Assembly: GCA_017473865.1 (NCBI GenBank)
Contig: JAFUJB010000002.1
Location: 1 to 64,000, forward strand
Direction: 5' to 3'
Source: Clostridia bacterium
Lineage (GTDB): Bacteria; Bacillota; Clostridia; Oscillospirales; CAG-272
DNA length: 64,000 bases
Shown here: positions 53,974 to 63,188 of the stretch, in pieces
Layout: every line of letters starts with the position of its first letter
How positions within the stretch are numbered: the first letter of the stretch is position 1
Notes under the pieces: generated by a model
The model's database searches: none
What the model was told of the DNA's origin: nothing
The model's input: only the letters and a program-made list of their open reading frames with translations
Translations under genes and position numbers: made by a program

Positions 53974-56900
53974 ATGTCAAAGACACTTATTGAGCTGTTC
54001 AACAGATTTGACGCAGGAGACACCAAATACGAGAGATTATTAAAAGAATGTCCCGTCAAAAACGTAAAAATAAATAAAGAACTGAAATTTGTAGAGGTTG
54101 ATATCGAACCGAGTGAAGTCGTAGACAAAAAGACCATATACGGTCTGGAAGAGGCATTAAGAAAGTGTTATGCGCTTCAAAGTGTACGCATAAAGACCGT
54201 ATACAAACCTGAATGGTTCGGACGCGATTACATTCCCGAGGTATTGCTTGAAGCGGGCAGACGGGGAGCGATTTCGCGCGGTTTTTTCAATGAATATAAT
54301 CTTGAAATGACCGAAAATAAGATAAAACTTGAGATATCTTTCACAAACGGCGGTATTGAGCTTTTGTATTCAGCAAAGACACCCAATGTAATTTCAGAGG
54401 TTATCTTTGAAGAGTTCGGTCTCAGATACGACGTTGAGATCGTGCGCGACGAAAACGGCGGCATTGATTTTGAAGCTTTTGTAAAAGAGCAGGAGAAAGG
54501 ATTTGCCGAAAAGATAAACAGAGCGGAAAAACAGAGAGAAGAACAGCAGAGAGTAATTGACATAAAGGCAGAAAAAGACGAAGAAAAGAAAAATCTTGAA
54601 AGAGTTACCGCGCTCGGAGAAAAAGAAAACGTATTTGAAAAGCTTGAAGGCGGCATAATTCACGTAGGCGACACCGATTTTGACACTACTGAGGCAGAAT
54701 ATATTTACGGCGAAAAATTTGATCTTGAGCCAGTTCCTATGAGAAGCTTAGACAAGCCTCTGCGCCATGCTGTAATATTTGGCGAGGTGTTTCAGGCTGA
54801 AGCCAAAGAAAACAGAAACGGTGACAAGGTTATATTTGAATTTGCCGTAACCGATAACGATTCGTCTATATTTTGTAAAATGGTTCTTGAGTCAGACGAA
54901 TCACAGATTACTCGCGAGATAAAGTCGGGCGACGTTCTTGCAATAAAGGGTAACGTGAGATTTGACAAGTTTGCAAACGAGCTTGTTATGAACGTTCTTG
55001 ATATCGCAAGGATCAAGAAAATTACAAGACAGGACAAGTCCGAAGAAAAAAGAGTAGAGCTACATTTACATACCTGTATGTCGTCAATGGACGCAATTAT
55101 CGCCCCCGAGGATGCAATCAAGCTCGCGCAGAAATGGGGACATAGGGCTATTGCGATAACCGACCACGGAAACGTGCAGGCATTCCCGAGGGCAATGTAT
55201 GCTTCCGAAAAGACGGGAATGAAAGTAATCTACGGTATGGAAGCGTATTTTGTTGACGATACGGCACGTGTCGTATACGGAGACAAGACTGCAAACTTTA
55301 CCGACGATGAGTTCTGTATATTTGACATTGAAACAACGGGACTCTCAGCACAGACCTGCAAGATAACCGAGATCGGCGCTGTAATATTTAAAAATGGTGA
55401 AGTAACCGACGTTTTCAGTACCTACGTCGATCCCGAATGTCCCATCCCTCAAAATATAATTGAGATTACGGGCATTACCGACGATATGGTAAAGGGTGCA
55501 CCCAAGACCGAAGAAGCGGTCAAAAATTTCCTCGAATTTGTTGGAGACAGAATACTTATTGCCCACAACGCTTCATTTGACATAGGCTTTATCAAAAAGG
55601 CGTGTGAGGATCACAAGATACATTTTAAACCCACTTACATTGATACGGTCGCTCTGTCGAGATTTTTAAATCCCGATTTAAAAAAGCATAAGCTCAACAT
55701 TCTTGCCGAGTACTACAACCTTGGAGAGTTCGGACACCACAGAGCGTATAACGACGCTGAAATGCTTTCAAAGATATTCGGCGTTATGTGCCAAAAGCTA
55801 AAAAAAGAGGGCGCGAGAGATACCGAAGAAATGGCGAGAATTATGGGTGAAAAAGCAGACCCGTTAAAGCTCCGACCGTATCATATGGTACTTCTTGCAA
55901 AAAATAAAATAGGCTTAAAGAATCTTTACAAGCTTGTTTCGAAGGGATATCTTGATTATTTCTACAGGAATCCACGTGTGCCAAAGACGGTTTTGAACGA
56001 GCATCGGGACGGTCTTATCATCGGCTCAGCTTGCGAGGCGGGCGAGCTTTTCTCCGCAATTATTGCGGGAAAACCTATGAACGAGCTTATCAAAATTGCA
56101 AAATATTACGATTATCTTGAGATACAGCCCCTTTCAAATAACCGCTTTATGATTGCAAAGGGACTTGCAAAAGACGAAGAAGACCTCAAGAACTTTAACC
56201 GCAAGGTAATAGAAGTCGCAAGGGCGGCGAAATTGCCCGTATGCGCAACCTGCGACGCGCACTTTATCGAAAAGCGCGACGAGATTCACAGAAAAATGCT
56301 TCAGTTTGACCGAGGCTTTGCGGATGAGGGTGATTCTGAGTTATACTTCAGAACTACCGACGAAATGCTTGAAGAATTTTCATATCTCGGCGAAGACACT
56401 GCACGTGAGGTTGTAATTACAAATCCCAATCTTATAAACGATATGGTTGAGCAGATACGTCCTATTCCTACGGGCTTCTATCCTCCAAGCCTCCCCGGAT
56501 GTGAAGAGGAACTGCAGGAAATGTGCTGGAAGAGAGCTAAGGAATGGTATGGCGATCCTTTGCCCGAGCTTGTAAAAAACAGACTTGAAAGGGAACTGAA
56601 CCCCATTATAGGCAACGGCTTTGCCATTATGTATATTATTGCGCAAAAGCTTATCGCAAACAGTGAAGCGGCAGGATATCTCGTCGGTTCAAGAGGCTCG
56701 GTAGGTTCGTCGTTTGCCGCGACGATGTGCGGTGTAACCGAGGTTAACCCTCTGCCGCCACACTACAGATGTCCCAAGTGTAAGTACAGCTATTTCTTTA
56801 ACGACGGTTCGGTAGGCTCGGGCTTTGACCTTCCCGACAAGGACTGCCCCGAGTGCGGAACAAATATGATACACGACGGACACGATATACCGTTTGAGAC

Positions 56901-58350
56901 GTTCCTTGGCTTTAAGGGCGAGAAAACACCCGATATTGACCTTAACTTCTCGGGGGTAGTTCAGGCGGATGCGCACAAATACACCGAAGTACTTTTCGGT
57001 GAAGAAAACGTGTTCAGAGCAGGTACTCTTGGAACTTTGGCTGACAAAAAAGCCTTTATGCTTGTAAACAAATATCTTGAAAACAAGGGCGTTTCGGTAA
57101 ACAGAGCTGAATTACAAAGACTGATAAACAAATGTCTCGGCATAAAGCTGACGACGGGACAGCATCCCGGCGGTGTAATAGTTATTCCTCACGAATACGA
57201 CATCTACGATTTTTCACCTGTTCAGCATCCTGCAGAAGATAAGACCAGCTCGACTATTACGACTCACTTTGAGTTCAGCCACCTTCACGATACTATATTA
57301 AAACTTGACATACTTGGACACGATGTGCCCACCAAATACAAGATGCTCGAAAACTATTCGGGTATAAGTATTCTTGACGTGCCGATGAACGACAAAAAGG
57401 TTATGTCGCTTTTCACCTCTCCCAACGCTCTTGGCGTAACAGAGGAGGATATCGGCAGTCAAACGGGTACGTTTGGCTTGCCTGAGTTCGGTACGGGCTT
57501 TACAAGACAGATGCTTATTGATACACAGCCGAAATATTTCTCCGACCTTTTGCAGATATCGGGACTTTCACATGGCACGGGCGTATGGCTTGGTAACGCG
57601 AAGGACCTTATCAAAGAGGGTACTTGTACGATTTCGGAATGTATCGGTACAAGAGACAACATAATGGTCTATTTGCAGTATAAGGGACTTGAAAACGGCG
57701 ACGCATTTAATATTATGGAAAACGTCCGTAAGAAGAACAAGACCTTAACACCTGAAATGGAAGCAAAAATGAGGGAGCATAACGTACCCGAGTGGTACAT
57801 TGATTCTTGTAAAAAGATAGAATATATGTTCCCGAAAGCTCACGCCGCCGCATACGTTATGTCGGCTATCCGTCTCGGCTGGTACAAGGTATATCATCCC
57901 GTTGCATTCTATGCTGCATATTTTACCGCCGCTCCCGACGGTTTTGACGGAGAAACGGTAATGGGCGGAAGAAGCAAGGTGCTTCAGCTTATGGATCTTA
58001 TCAAGGAAAAGGGAAAGGAAGCATCCGCAACAGAAAAAGAACAGTTTACTGCTATGCAGCTTGTAAACGAGGCTATGGCGAGGGGGGTAAAATTCTTACC
58101 CGTTAACCTGTATAAATCGGATGCAAAGGCGTTTTTGCCCGAAGACGGCAAGATCAGAATACCCTTTGCTTGTCTTGCGGGACTTGGCGAAAGCGTAGCT
58201 TTGAATATTGTTAAAGCAAGGGATGAAAATCCCCTTTCGATTGAAGAACTTGCCGAAAAAGCAAAACTCTCAAAGAAGATCATTGAACTTTTGCGAGTGA
58301 ATGGAGCGCTTGGAGACTTACCCGAACAGAATCAGATATCGTTTTTCTAA
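53974..58350 (+). CDS. polC: DNA polymerase III, PolC-type alpha subunit
   Basis: A 1458-residue replicative polymerase, close to the 1437 of Bacillus. Domains in order: N-terminal region (1-200) with a coiled-coil-like Glu/Lys-rich segment; OB fold (about 260-345, HAVIFGEVFQAEAK); PHP domain (about 360-440 and after the insert; ELHLHTCMSSMD); an embedded 3'-5' exonuclease (about 447-610; FDIETTGLS, HNASFDIGF, HRAYNDAEM); then the polymerase with GSRGSVGSSFAATM, a zinc-like CPKCKY...CPECG pair, and TPDIDLNF. GGTGGAA precedes ATG. No proS between ispG and polC, unlike Bacillus. Confidence 0.98.
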   Translation: MSKTLIELFNRFDAGDTKYERLLKECPVKNVKINKELKFVEVDIEPSEVVDKKTIYGLEEALRKCYALQSVRIKTVYKPEWFGRDYIPEVLLEAGRRGAISRGFFNEYNLEMTENKIKLEISFTNGGIELLYSAKTPNVISEVIFEEFGLRYDVEIVRDENGGIDFEAFVKEQEKGFAEKINRAEKQREEQQRVIDIKAEKDEEKKNLERVTALGEKENVFEKLEGGIIHVGDTDFDTTEAEYIYGEKFDLEPVPMRSLDKPLRHAVIFGEVFQAEAKENRNGDKVIFEFAVTDNDSSIFCKMVLESDESQITREIKSGDVLAIKGNVRFDKFANELVMNVLDIARIKKITRQDKSEEKRVELHLHTCMSSMDAIIAPEDAIKLAQKWGHRAIAITDHGNVQAFPRAMYASEKTGMKVIYGMEAYFVDDTARVVYGDKTANFTDDEFCIFDIETTGLSAQTCKITEIGAVIFKNGEVTDVFSTYVDPECPIPQNIIEITGITDDMVKGAPKTEEAVKNFLEFVGDRILIAHNASFDIGFIKKACEDHKIHFKPTYIDTVALSRFLNPDLKKHKLNILAEYYNLGEFGHHRAYNDAEMLSKIFGVMCQKLKKEGARDTEEMARIMGEKADPLKLRPYHMVLLAKNKIGLKNLYKLVSKGYLDYFYRNPRVPKTVLNEHRDGLIIGSACEAGELFSAIIAGKPMNELIKIAKYYDYLEIQPLSNNRFMIAKGLAKDEEDLKNFNRKVIEVARAAKLPVCATCDAHFIEKRDEIHRKMLQFDRGFADEGDSELYFRTTDEMLEEFSYLGEDTAREVVITNPNLINDMVEQIRPIPTGFYPPSLPGCEEELQEMCWKRAKEWYGDPLPELVKNRLERELNPIIGNGFAIMYIIAQKLIANSEAAGYLVGSRGSVGSSFAATMCGVTEVNPLPPHYRCPKCKYSYFFNDGSVGSGFDLPDKDCPECGTNMIHDGHDIPFETFLGFKGEKTPDIDLNFSGVVQADAHKYTEVLFGEENVFRAGTLGTLADKKAFMLVNKYLENKGVSVNRAELQRLINKCLGIKLTTGQHPGGVIVIPHEYDIYDFSPVQHPAEDKTSSTITTHFEFSHLHDTILKLDILGHDVPTKYKMLENYSGISILDVPMNDKKVMSLFTSPNALGVTEEDIGSQTGTFGLPEFGTGFTRQMLIDTQPKYFSDLLQISGLSHGTGVWLGNAKDLIKEGTCTISECIGTRDNIMVYLQYKGLENGDAFNIMENVRKKNKTLTPEMEAKMREHNVPEWYIDSCKKIEYMFPKAHAAAYVMSAIRLGWYKVYHPVAFYAAYFTAAPDGFDGETVMGGRSKVLQLMDLIKEKGKEASATEKEQFTAMQLVNEAMARGVKFLPVNLYKSDAKAFLPEDGKIRIPFACLAGLGESVALNIVKARDENPLSIEELAEKAKLSKKIIELLRVNGALGDLPEQNQISFF

Positions 58351-58407
58351 ATTGTTATTTTCTCTTAAGGGGAAATAACGAAAAAACAATTCCAAAAGGA
58401 AACTGAT

Positions 58408-60573
58408 ATGGTATTTTCAGCAAAGACTTTAAAAAACCAATTGGCGCTGTTTAAGCCGCTTTTGAACAGTTGTTCGCTTAAGACAATGAGAAAAGGGCAG
58501 AACAAGATAGGCGAGCTTATGGCGTCCAAGCATAAAGACAGAATAATCGAAAAAGAGCATAGTTTTGATAACTTTAAGGGTGCGTGGATAATTCCCAAGG
58601 ACGAGCGTCGTCATGGAGTAATACTCTATCTTCACGGTGGCGGATATACTTGCGGTGATCTTGAATATGCCAAAGGGTTTGCCGCAACGCTTGCCGTTGA
58701 AACGGGAACGAGAGTTTTTTGTTCTGCATACAGACTGGCGCCTGAGTATCCTTTTCCCGCGGCTTTGGATGATGCTTTTCAAAGCTATAAGTACTTGCTT
58801 GAAAAAGGCTATAAGCCAAGCGACGTAACGCTTTGCGGAGAAAGTGCCGGCGGCGGACTTTGTTATTCACTTTGTCTGAGGCTGAAGCAAGAGCAGATAG
58901 ACCTGCCATGTTCCATAATCAGCATATCTCCTTGGACCGATCTTACGATGTCGGGAAAGACTATGGAAACAAACAAAGACAAAGACCCGACGATGACAAA
59001 GGAAATGCTCGAATTTTTCTCCGACAGCTATACTACCGACAAGAGAAACGTATTTGTGTCTCCCATTTTCAGCGATCTGTCGGATATGCCGTCTTCGCTT
59101 ATTTTTGTGGGTGAAGAGGAGGTATTGCTTGACGATGCAAGAATACTTCACACAAAGCTCTTGTCTAAAAAATGTCATTCGAAGCTTATAATAAAGCCGG
59201 ACAGATGGCACGGATACTTGCTTTTCGGCCTTGAAGAAGACAGAAAAGATTTTGAACTGATCGGAAGATTTCTCAACAAATATATGGGAAAGGAAACAAA
59301 ACTGCGTTGGCTTAAGCTTGACAATGCGGCAAAGATATACCCCGCCGCACAAAGACAAAACTGGAGCAACGTTTTTCGTGTTTCCGCAACTTTAAAAGAG
59401 GAAGTTGACAAAGATGTACTTTCGTCTGCTCTTGACGTAACTCTGCGCCGTTTTCCGTCTATTGCGGTAAAACTGCAAAAGGGCGTATTCTGGTACTATC
59501 TTGAGCAGCTTTCGGAATTGCCCGAAATAAGCGAAGAAAGCAGTTATCCTCTTACAAAAATGTCCAAAAAAGACATTGAAAAATGTGCATTCAGAATTAT
59601 AGCGTATAAGAAGAGAATAGCCGTCGAGCTTTTCCATTCGCTTACTGACGGTACGGGAGCATTAATATTTCTGAAGAGTCTTGTTGCTGAATATCTGCAG
59701 CAAAAATATAAAATATCAATTCCTGCCGAAAACGGAGTACTAGGCAGACTTGAAGACCCATCGCCCGAAGAACTTGAAGACAGCTTCCAAAAATATTCGG
59801 GAAGAATAAGCGCGAGCAGAAAAGAAAACACCGCGTGGCATATGTGGGGAACACCCGAGAAAAACGGATTTTTGCATAATACCTGCTTTGAGATACCTGT
59901 TAATCAGGTGCTTGAAAAAGCTCACGAGAAAAAAGTAAGTTTAACGACTTATTTATGCGCTGTAATGATGATGGCGCTTCAGGAGCTTCAGAAAGAAAAG
60001 GTTCCCAATATAAACAGAAGAAAGCCCATAAAGGTGCTTATTCCCGTAAATCTGCGAAATCTTTTCCCAAGCAAGACCTTGAGAAACTTTGCGCTCTATA
60101 CAACTCCTGAAATATTGACCAAGCTCGGAGAGTACAATTTCGACGAGATATGCAATATAATCGTTCATACAATGGGTAATGAAATTACCCAAAAGCAAAT
60201 GAGTATGAAGATTGCCGCAAACGTAAACAGTGAGCGGATTATGGCGGTAAGAGTGATGCCGCTCTTTATAAAAAATATCGTAATGAAAGCAATATTTGAC
60301 ACCGTTGGAGAATGTAAGTCGTGTCTGAGTCTTTCAAATCTCGGAAACGTAAAGATTCCTGAGGTTATGAAAGAATACGTAGAACGGTTTGATTTTATTC
60401 TCGGTGTTCAGGCGGCTGCGCCCTATAATTGCGGTGTGCTTTCATACAACGATACACTGTACGTCAATTTTATCCGCGACATAAAAGAGCCTGAGCTTGA
60501 ATACTATTTTCACAAAGTATTGAAGGATATGGGAATTGATTCTACAGTTCAGAGTAACAAAGGAGGTATATAA
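58408..60573 (+). CDS. Esterase-acyltransferase fusion (HSL-type hydrolase + condensation/DGAT-like domain)
   Basis: A 721-residue two-domain soluble protein. Residues 1-290 are an HSL-type alpha/beta hydrolase: oxyanion HGGG (76-79), nucleophile Ser146 in GESAGG, an acidic patch at 236-243 that should hold the Asp, and His268 (RWHGY). Residues 300-721 resemble the chloramphenicol-acetyltransferase/condensation superfamily that includes alcohol acetyltransferases and wax-ester/DGAT enzymes: HSLTDG (His410, Asp414), RKPIKVLIPVNLRNLFPSKT and SNLGNVKIP. AGGA lies 7 bases before ATG. It follows polC by 57 bases and abuts the zinc-ribbon membrane gene. It probably makes or edits an ester; the substrate is unknown. 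Confidence 0.8.
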   Translation: MVFSAKTLKNQLALFKPLLNSCSLKTMRKGQNKIGELMASKHKDRIIEKEHSFDNFKGAWIIPKDERRHGVILYLHGGGYTCGDLEYAKGFAATLAVETGTRVFCSAYRLAPEYPFPAALDDAFQSYKYLLEKGYKPSDVTLCGESAGGGLCYSLCLRLKQEQIDLPCSIISISPWTDLTMSGKTMETNKDKDPTMTKEMLEFFSDSYTTDKRNVFVSPIFSDLSDMPSSLIFVGEEEVLLDDARILHTKLLSKKCHSKLIIKPDRWHGYLLFGLEEDRKDFELIGRFLNKYMGKETKLRWLKLDNAAKIYPAAQRQNWSNVFRVSATLKEEVDKDVLSSALDVTLRRFPSIAVKLQKGVFWYYLEQLSELPEISEESSYPLTKMSKKDIEKCAFRIIAYKKRIAVELFHSLTDGTGALIFLKSLVAEYLQQKYKISIPAENGVLGRLEDPSPEELEDSFQKYSGRISASRKENTAWHMWGTPEKNGFLHNTCFEIPVNQVLEKAHEKKVSLTTYLCAVMMMALQELQKEKVPNINRRKPIKVLIPVNLRNLFPSKTLRNFALYTTPEILTKLGEYNFDEICNIIVHTMGNEITQKQMSMKIAANVNSERIMAVRVMPLFIKNIVMKAIFDTVGECKSCLSLSNLGNVKIPEVMKEYVERFDFILGVQAAAPYNCGVLSYNDTLYVNFIRDIKEPELEYYFHKVLKDMGIDSTVQSNKGGI

Positions 60574-61269
60574 ATGTATTGTGTAAAATGCGGAGTCAGC
60601 CTTGCTGACACAGAAAAAATATGTCCTCTTTGCGGTACAAAGGTATATCATCCTGAAATAAAGCAGGGCGAAGGGGAAGACCTTTACCCAAAGCATAAAT
60701 ATCCGAAATCAAGGAGAGCGACGTATCTTTTGCAGATATTTCTTACTTTTGCGACAGTACTCGCTGCTGTTATCGTATTTTTGTGCGATATAAAGATTAT
60801 GGGGACTGTAACGTGGTCGGGTTACGTTATGGGAGGACTTATTACAGGATATATTTTTATTGTATTGCCAAGCTGGTTCAAGAATCCTAACCCCGTAATT
60901 TTTGTGCCGATTGATTTTACCGTTGCTGGAGTATTCCTGCTCTATATAAGCCTTTATACAAAGGGCGGATGGTTTTTGAGTTTTGCATTTCCCGTTGTGG
61001 GCGGCATAGGATTGCTTGTAACTGCGTTGACTGTATTACTCAAATACCTCAAAAAAGGCAAGCTCTTTGCCATAGGCGGATTTTTTATGCTTCTCGGAGC
61101 GTTTATGATGCTTGCTGAATTTATGATGATAATAACCTTCAAAGTCGGAAGATTCCTCGGATGGTCGATATATCCCCTCGTATCTCTAGGAATGATTGGT
61201 GCATTTCTTATATTCCTTGCAATCTATCGTCCCGCAAGGGAACTAATGGAAAGAAAATTTTTTATTTAA
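60574..61269 (+). CDS. DUF6320-like zinc-ribbon membrane protein
   Basis: A 231-residue protein. The N-terminus is a zinc ribbon (Cys3, Cys6, Cys17, Cys20 in CVKCG...CPLCG), followed by six hydrophobic segments from about residue 45 to 225. The pattern matches proteins annotated as DUF6320 that neighbour acyltransferase genes in gut Clostridia; I recall this only from general knowledge. The ATG follows directly on the upstream stop codon, and its AGGAGG lies inside the end of the fusion gene, so they are translationally coupled. It may recruit or regulate the fusion enzyme at the membrane. Confidence 0.75.
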   Translation: MYCVKCGVSLADTEKICPLCGTKVYHPEIKQGEGEDLYPKHKYPKSRRATYLLQIFLTFATVLAAVIVFLCDIKIMGTVTWSGYVMGGLITGYIFIVLPSWFKNPNPVIFVPIDFTVAGVFLLYISLYTKGGWFLSFAFPVVGGIGLLVTALTVLLKYLKKGKLFAIGGFFMLLGAFMMLAEFMMIITFKVGRFLGWSIYPLVSLGMIGAFLIFLAIYRPARELMERKFFI

Positions 61270-61308
61270 ACAAGAGAGAGTGTGTGCTGAGCATACACTC
61301 TCTCTTGT
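61270..61308. repeat. AGAGAGTGTGTG hairpin (family C), copy 4
   Basis: 18-bp stem (ACAAGAGAGAGTGTGTGC with one G:T partner) and 3-base loop, after the 60574 gene; a T-rich stretch follows, so it may terminate. Confidence 0.85.
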
Positions 61309-61320
61309 TGCATTTTAATA

Positions 61321-61356
61321 ATGGCTGTATATAGGAAAACACCCATATACAGCCAT
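61321..61356. other. 12-bp hairpin
   Basis: Perfect stem ATGGCTGTATAT/ATATACAGCCAT with a 12-base loop, in the convergent gap before pfkA; role unknown. Confidence 0.6.
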
Positions 61357-61361
61357 ATTGT

Positions 61362-61400
61362 ATAAATAAAAAATGTGTGTGAGGATTCTCACACACATTT
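61362..61400 (-). terminator. Terminator of pfkA
   Basis: 13-bp perfect stem AAATGTGTGTGAG/CTCACACACATTT with a 4-base loop and T tract on the minus strand. Confidence 0.9.
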
Positions 61401-61409
61401 TTATATTAA

Positions 61410-62492
61410 TCAGTGAGCCATTTCGTAAGCTATCTGGTAGAGATTGCGGATTTTTTCGCGTCTCTTTTCGCAGTAAGCCTTCATTTCAGCTACCTGTTCA
61501 GCAGTATAGCTGTCGAGGTCGCCTTCTGCGAGCGTACCTTTATACATACGGTCGAGCTTCAATGCATAATTGATGTCCGTAGGAGTAATGTTGCCGTCGC
61601 GAACACCGACAACAAGGTCGGATTTGCCTTCGAGAAGAAGACGAACAGCTTCGCTACCCATCTGTGTTGCTATCATTCTGTCGCGAAGTGAGGGATCGCC
61701 GCCTCTGAGTACGTGAGCGGGTCTTACGAACTTAGTTTCAATACCCGTCTTTTCCTGAAATCTCTTTGCAAACTTTTCAGAGTACTGGGGATCCTTGAGA
61801 AGAGCGGGAACACCTTCAGCAATACATACGATGAAGTTTCTCTTGTTGTTCTTTTTTGACTCAATAATCTGAGAAATAACCTTGTCTTCGTCAAATTCAA
61901 CTTCGTTGATAATTATTGCCGAAGCACCCGTTGCAATGCCTGCTTCGACAGTAACCCAACCGGCGTTTCTTCCCATAATTTCAACAACGTTACAGCGAGC
62001 GTGTGATTCGCAAGTATCTCTGAGTCTGTCAATAAGGTTAATAGCAGTATTAACGGCTGTATCAAAACCGATTGTATATTCTGTGGAAGCAATATCGTTG
62101 TCGATTGTAGCGGGAATACCGATTGTGGGGATACCTCTTATTGAAAGGTCGGTAGCACCTCTGAACGTACCGTCTCCTCCGATTGCGATAATACCGTCGA
62201 TCTCATTTTCTCTGCAAGTCTGAATTGCCTTCTGCATGCCCTCTTCTTCTTTAAATTCGTGGCAGCGGTCAGAATACAGAGCAGTACCGCCTCTTGAAAT
62301 AATATTGGAAACGTCTCTTGCAGTAAAACGTTTGAGCTGGGGATGAACAAGACCCTTGTAGCCTTTGTAAATACCCATAACTTCAACGTCCTTGGCAAGA
62401 GCTGCTCTTGTAACTGCGCGGAGCGCCGCATTCATACCGGGAGCGTCTCCGCCCGATGTAAGTACGCCAATTCTTCTGAATTTCTTTGCCAT
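61410..62492 (-). CDS. pfkA: 6-phosphofructokinase
   Basis: A 360-residue glycolytic kinase: fructose-6-phosphate to fructose-1,6-bisphosphate. Motifs: VLTSGGDAPGMNAALRA, IIAIGGDGTFRGA, IPATIDNDI (catalytic Asp), and MGRNAGW. The GGDGT form (Gly after Asp) fits ATP use; in the next motif Ala stands where ATP enzymes often have Gly and PPi enzymes Lys, so ATP is favoured. AGAGGA lies 7-8 bases before ATG. Its promoter is at 62542-62570. No pyruvate kinase gene follows. Confidence 0.95.
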   Translation of the reverse strand: MAKKFRRIGVLTSGGDAPGMNAALRAVTRAALAKDVEVMGIYKGYKGLVHPQLKRFTARDVSNIISRGGTALYSDRCHEFKEEEGMQKAIQTCRENEIDGIIAIGGDGTFRGATDLSIRGIPTIGIPATIDNDIASTEYTIGFDTAVNTAINLIDRLRDTCESHARCNVVEIMGRNAGWVTVEAGIATGASAIIINEVEFDEDKVISQIIESKKNNKRNFIVCIAEGVPALLKDPQYSEKFAKRFQEKTGIETKFVRPAHVLRGGDPSLRDRMIATQMGSEAVRLLLEGKSDLVVGVRDGNITPTDINYALKLDRMYKGTLAEGDLDSYTAEQVAEMKAYCEKRREKIRNLYQIAYEMAH

Positions 62493-62541
62493 GGTTTGTT
62501 CCTCTTTTGTTTAAAAGTCGTTATTTTTACATTACCTGTCT

Positions 62542-62570
62542 ATTCTAATATAAAACAAGTCAAAAATCAA
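62542..62570 (-). promoter_or_regulatory. Sigma-A promoter of pfkA
   Basis: On the minus strand: TTGATT (62565-62570), 17-base spacer, TAGAAT (62542-62547). Confidence 0.6.
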
Positions 62571-62618
62571 TATATTTTGTCTTAATTTTTTGAAATTTTG
62601 CTTTCAAAAATTAAATTA

Positions 62619-63188
62619 TTATATTTTACCGAGAAAAAGGGGCATAACCTGTTGGCCCGACATTGCTTTTTCGAGTGTTTCGGGCAGCATTTCAAACTTT
62701 GCAATGAGAGATGAAGGTTTTTTGTCGGGGTCATCCTGATGCATCGGAACAAAATATATATTTTTCCTGCTTGACAGTTTTCCGATGTTTACGAGATTTG
62801 CCGACAATGCGTCGTTCGTTGCAAGAGCGATGACGAGAGGTTTGTTATTTCGCAGATGCGATTTTGCTGCCATAGTAACTGCTGAGTCTGTAATTCCGTT
62901 TGCAATTTTTGAAAGAGTATTGCCTGTACAGGGGCAGATTATCATAGCATCCGGACGTAGCTTCGGCCCTATTGGTTCAGCATCCTGAATGGTGTGGATA
63001 ACCTTTTTGCCGCATATTTCTTCAAATTTAGAGATATGATGCTCCGCCTTACCGAAGCGGGTGTCGGTCGAATACGTTTTTTCGCTCATAACGGGCAGAA
63101 AATCAACTCCGCCATGCGCCATAGCTTCAAGTATGTCGAACGAGTGTTGAAGAGTGCAGAACGAGCCGCACATTGCGTAACATATCAT
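62619..63188 (-). CDS. dpaB: Dipicolinate synthase subunit B
   Basis: A 189-residue flavoprotein-like subunit (SpoVFB) of dipicolinate synthase, which makes the spore core solute from dihydrodipicolinate. Motifs: YAMCGSFCTLQHSFDILE, FGKAEHHISKFEEICGK, PDAMIICPCTGNTLSKIANGITDSAVTMAAK and KPLVIALATNDALSAN. It overlaps dpaA by 4 bases (ATGA) and is translationally coupled. No aspartate kinase or dapA follows as in Bacillus; the next gene is pfkA after 126 bases. Confidence 0.96.
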   Translation of the reverse strand: MICYAMCGSFCTLQHSFDILEAMAHGGVDFLPVMSEKTYSTDTRFGKAEHHISKFEEICGKKVIHTIQDAEPIGPKLRPDAMIICPCTGNTLSKIANGITDSAVTMAAKSHLRNNKPLVIALATNDALSANLVNIGKLSSRKNIYFVPMHQDDPDKKPSSLIAKFEMLPETLEKAMSGQQVMPLFLGKI

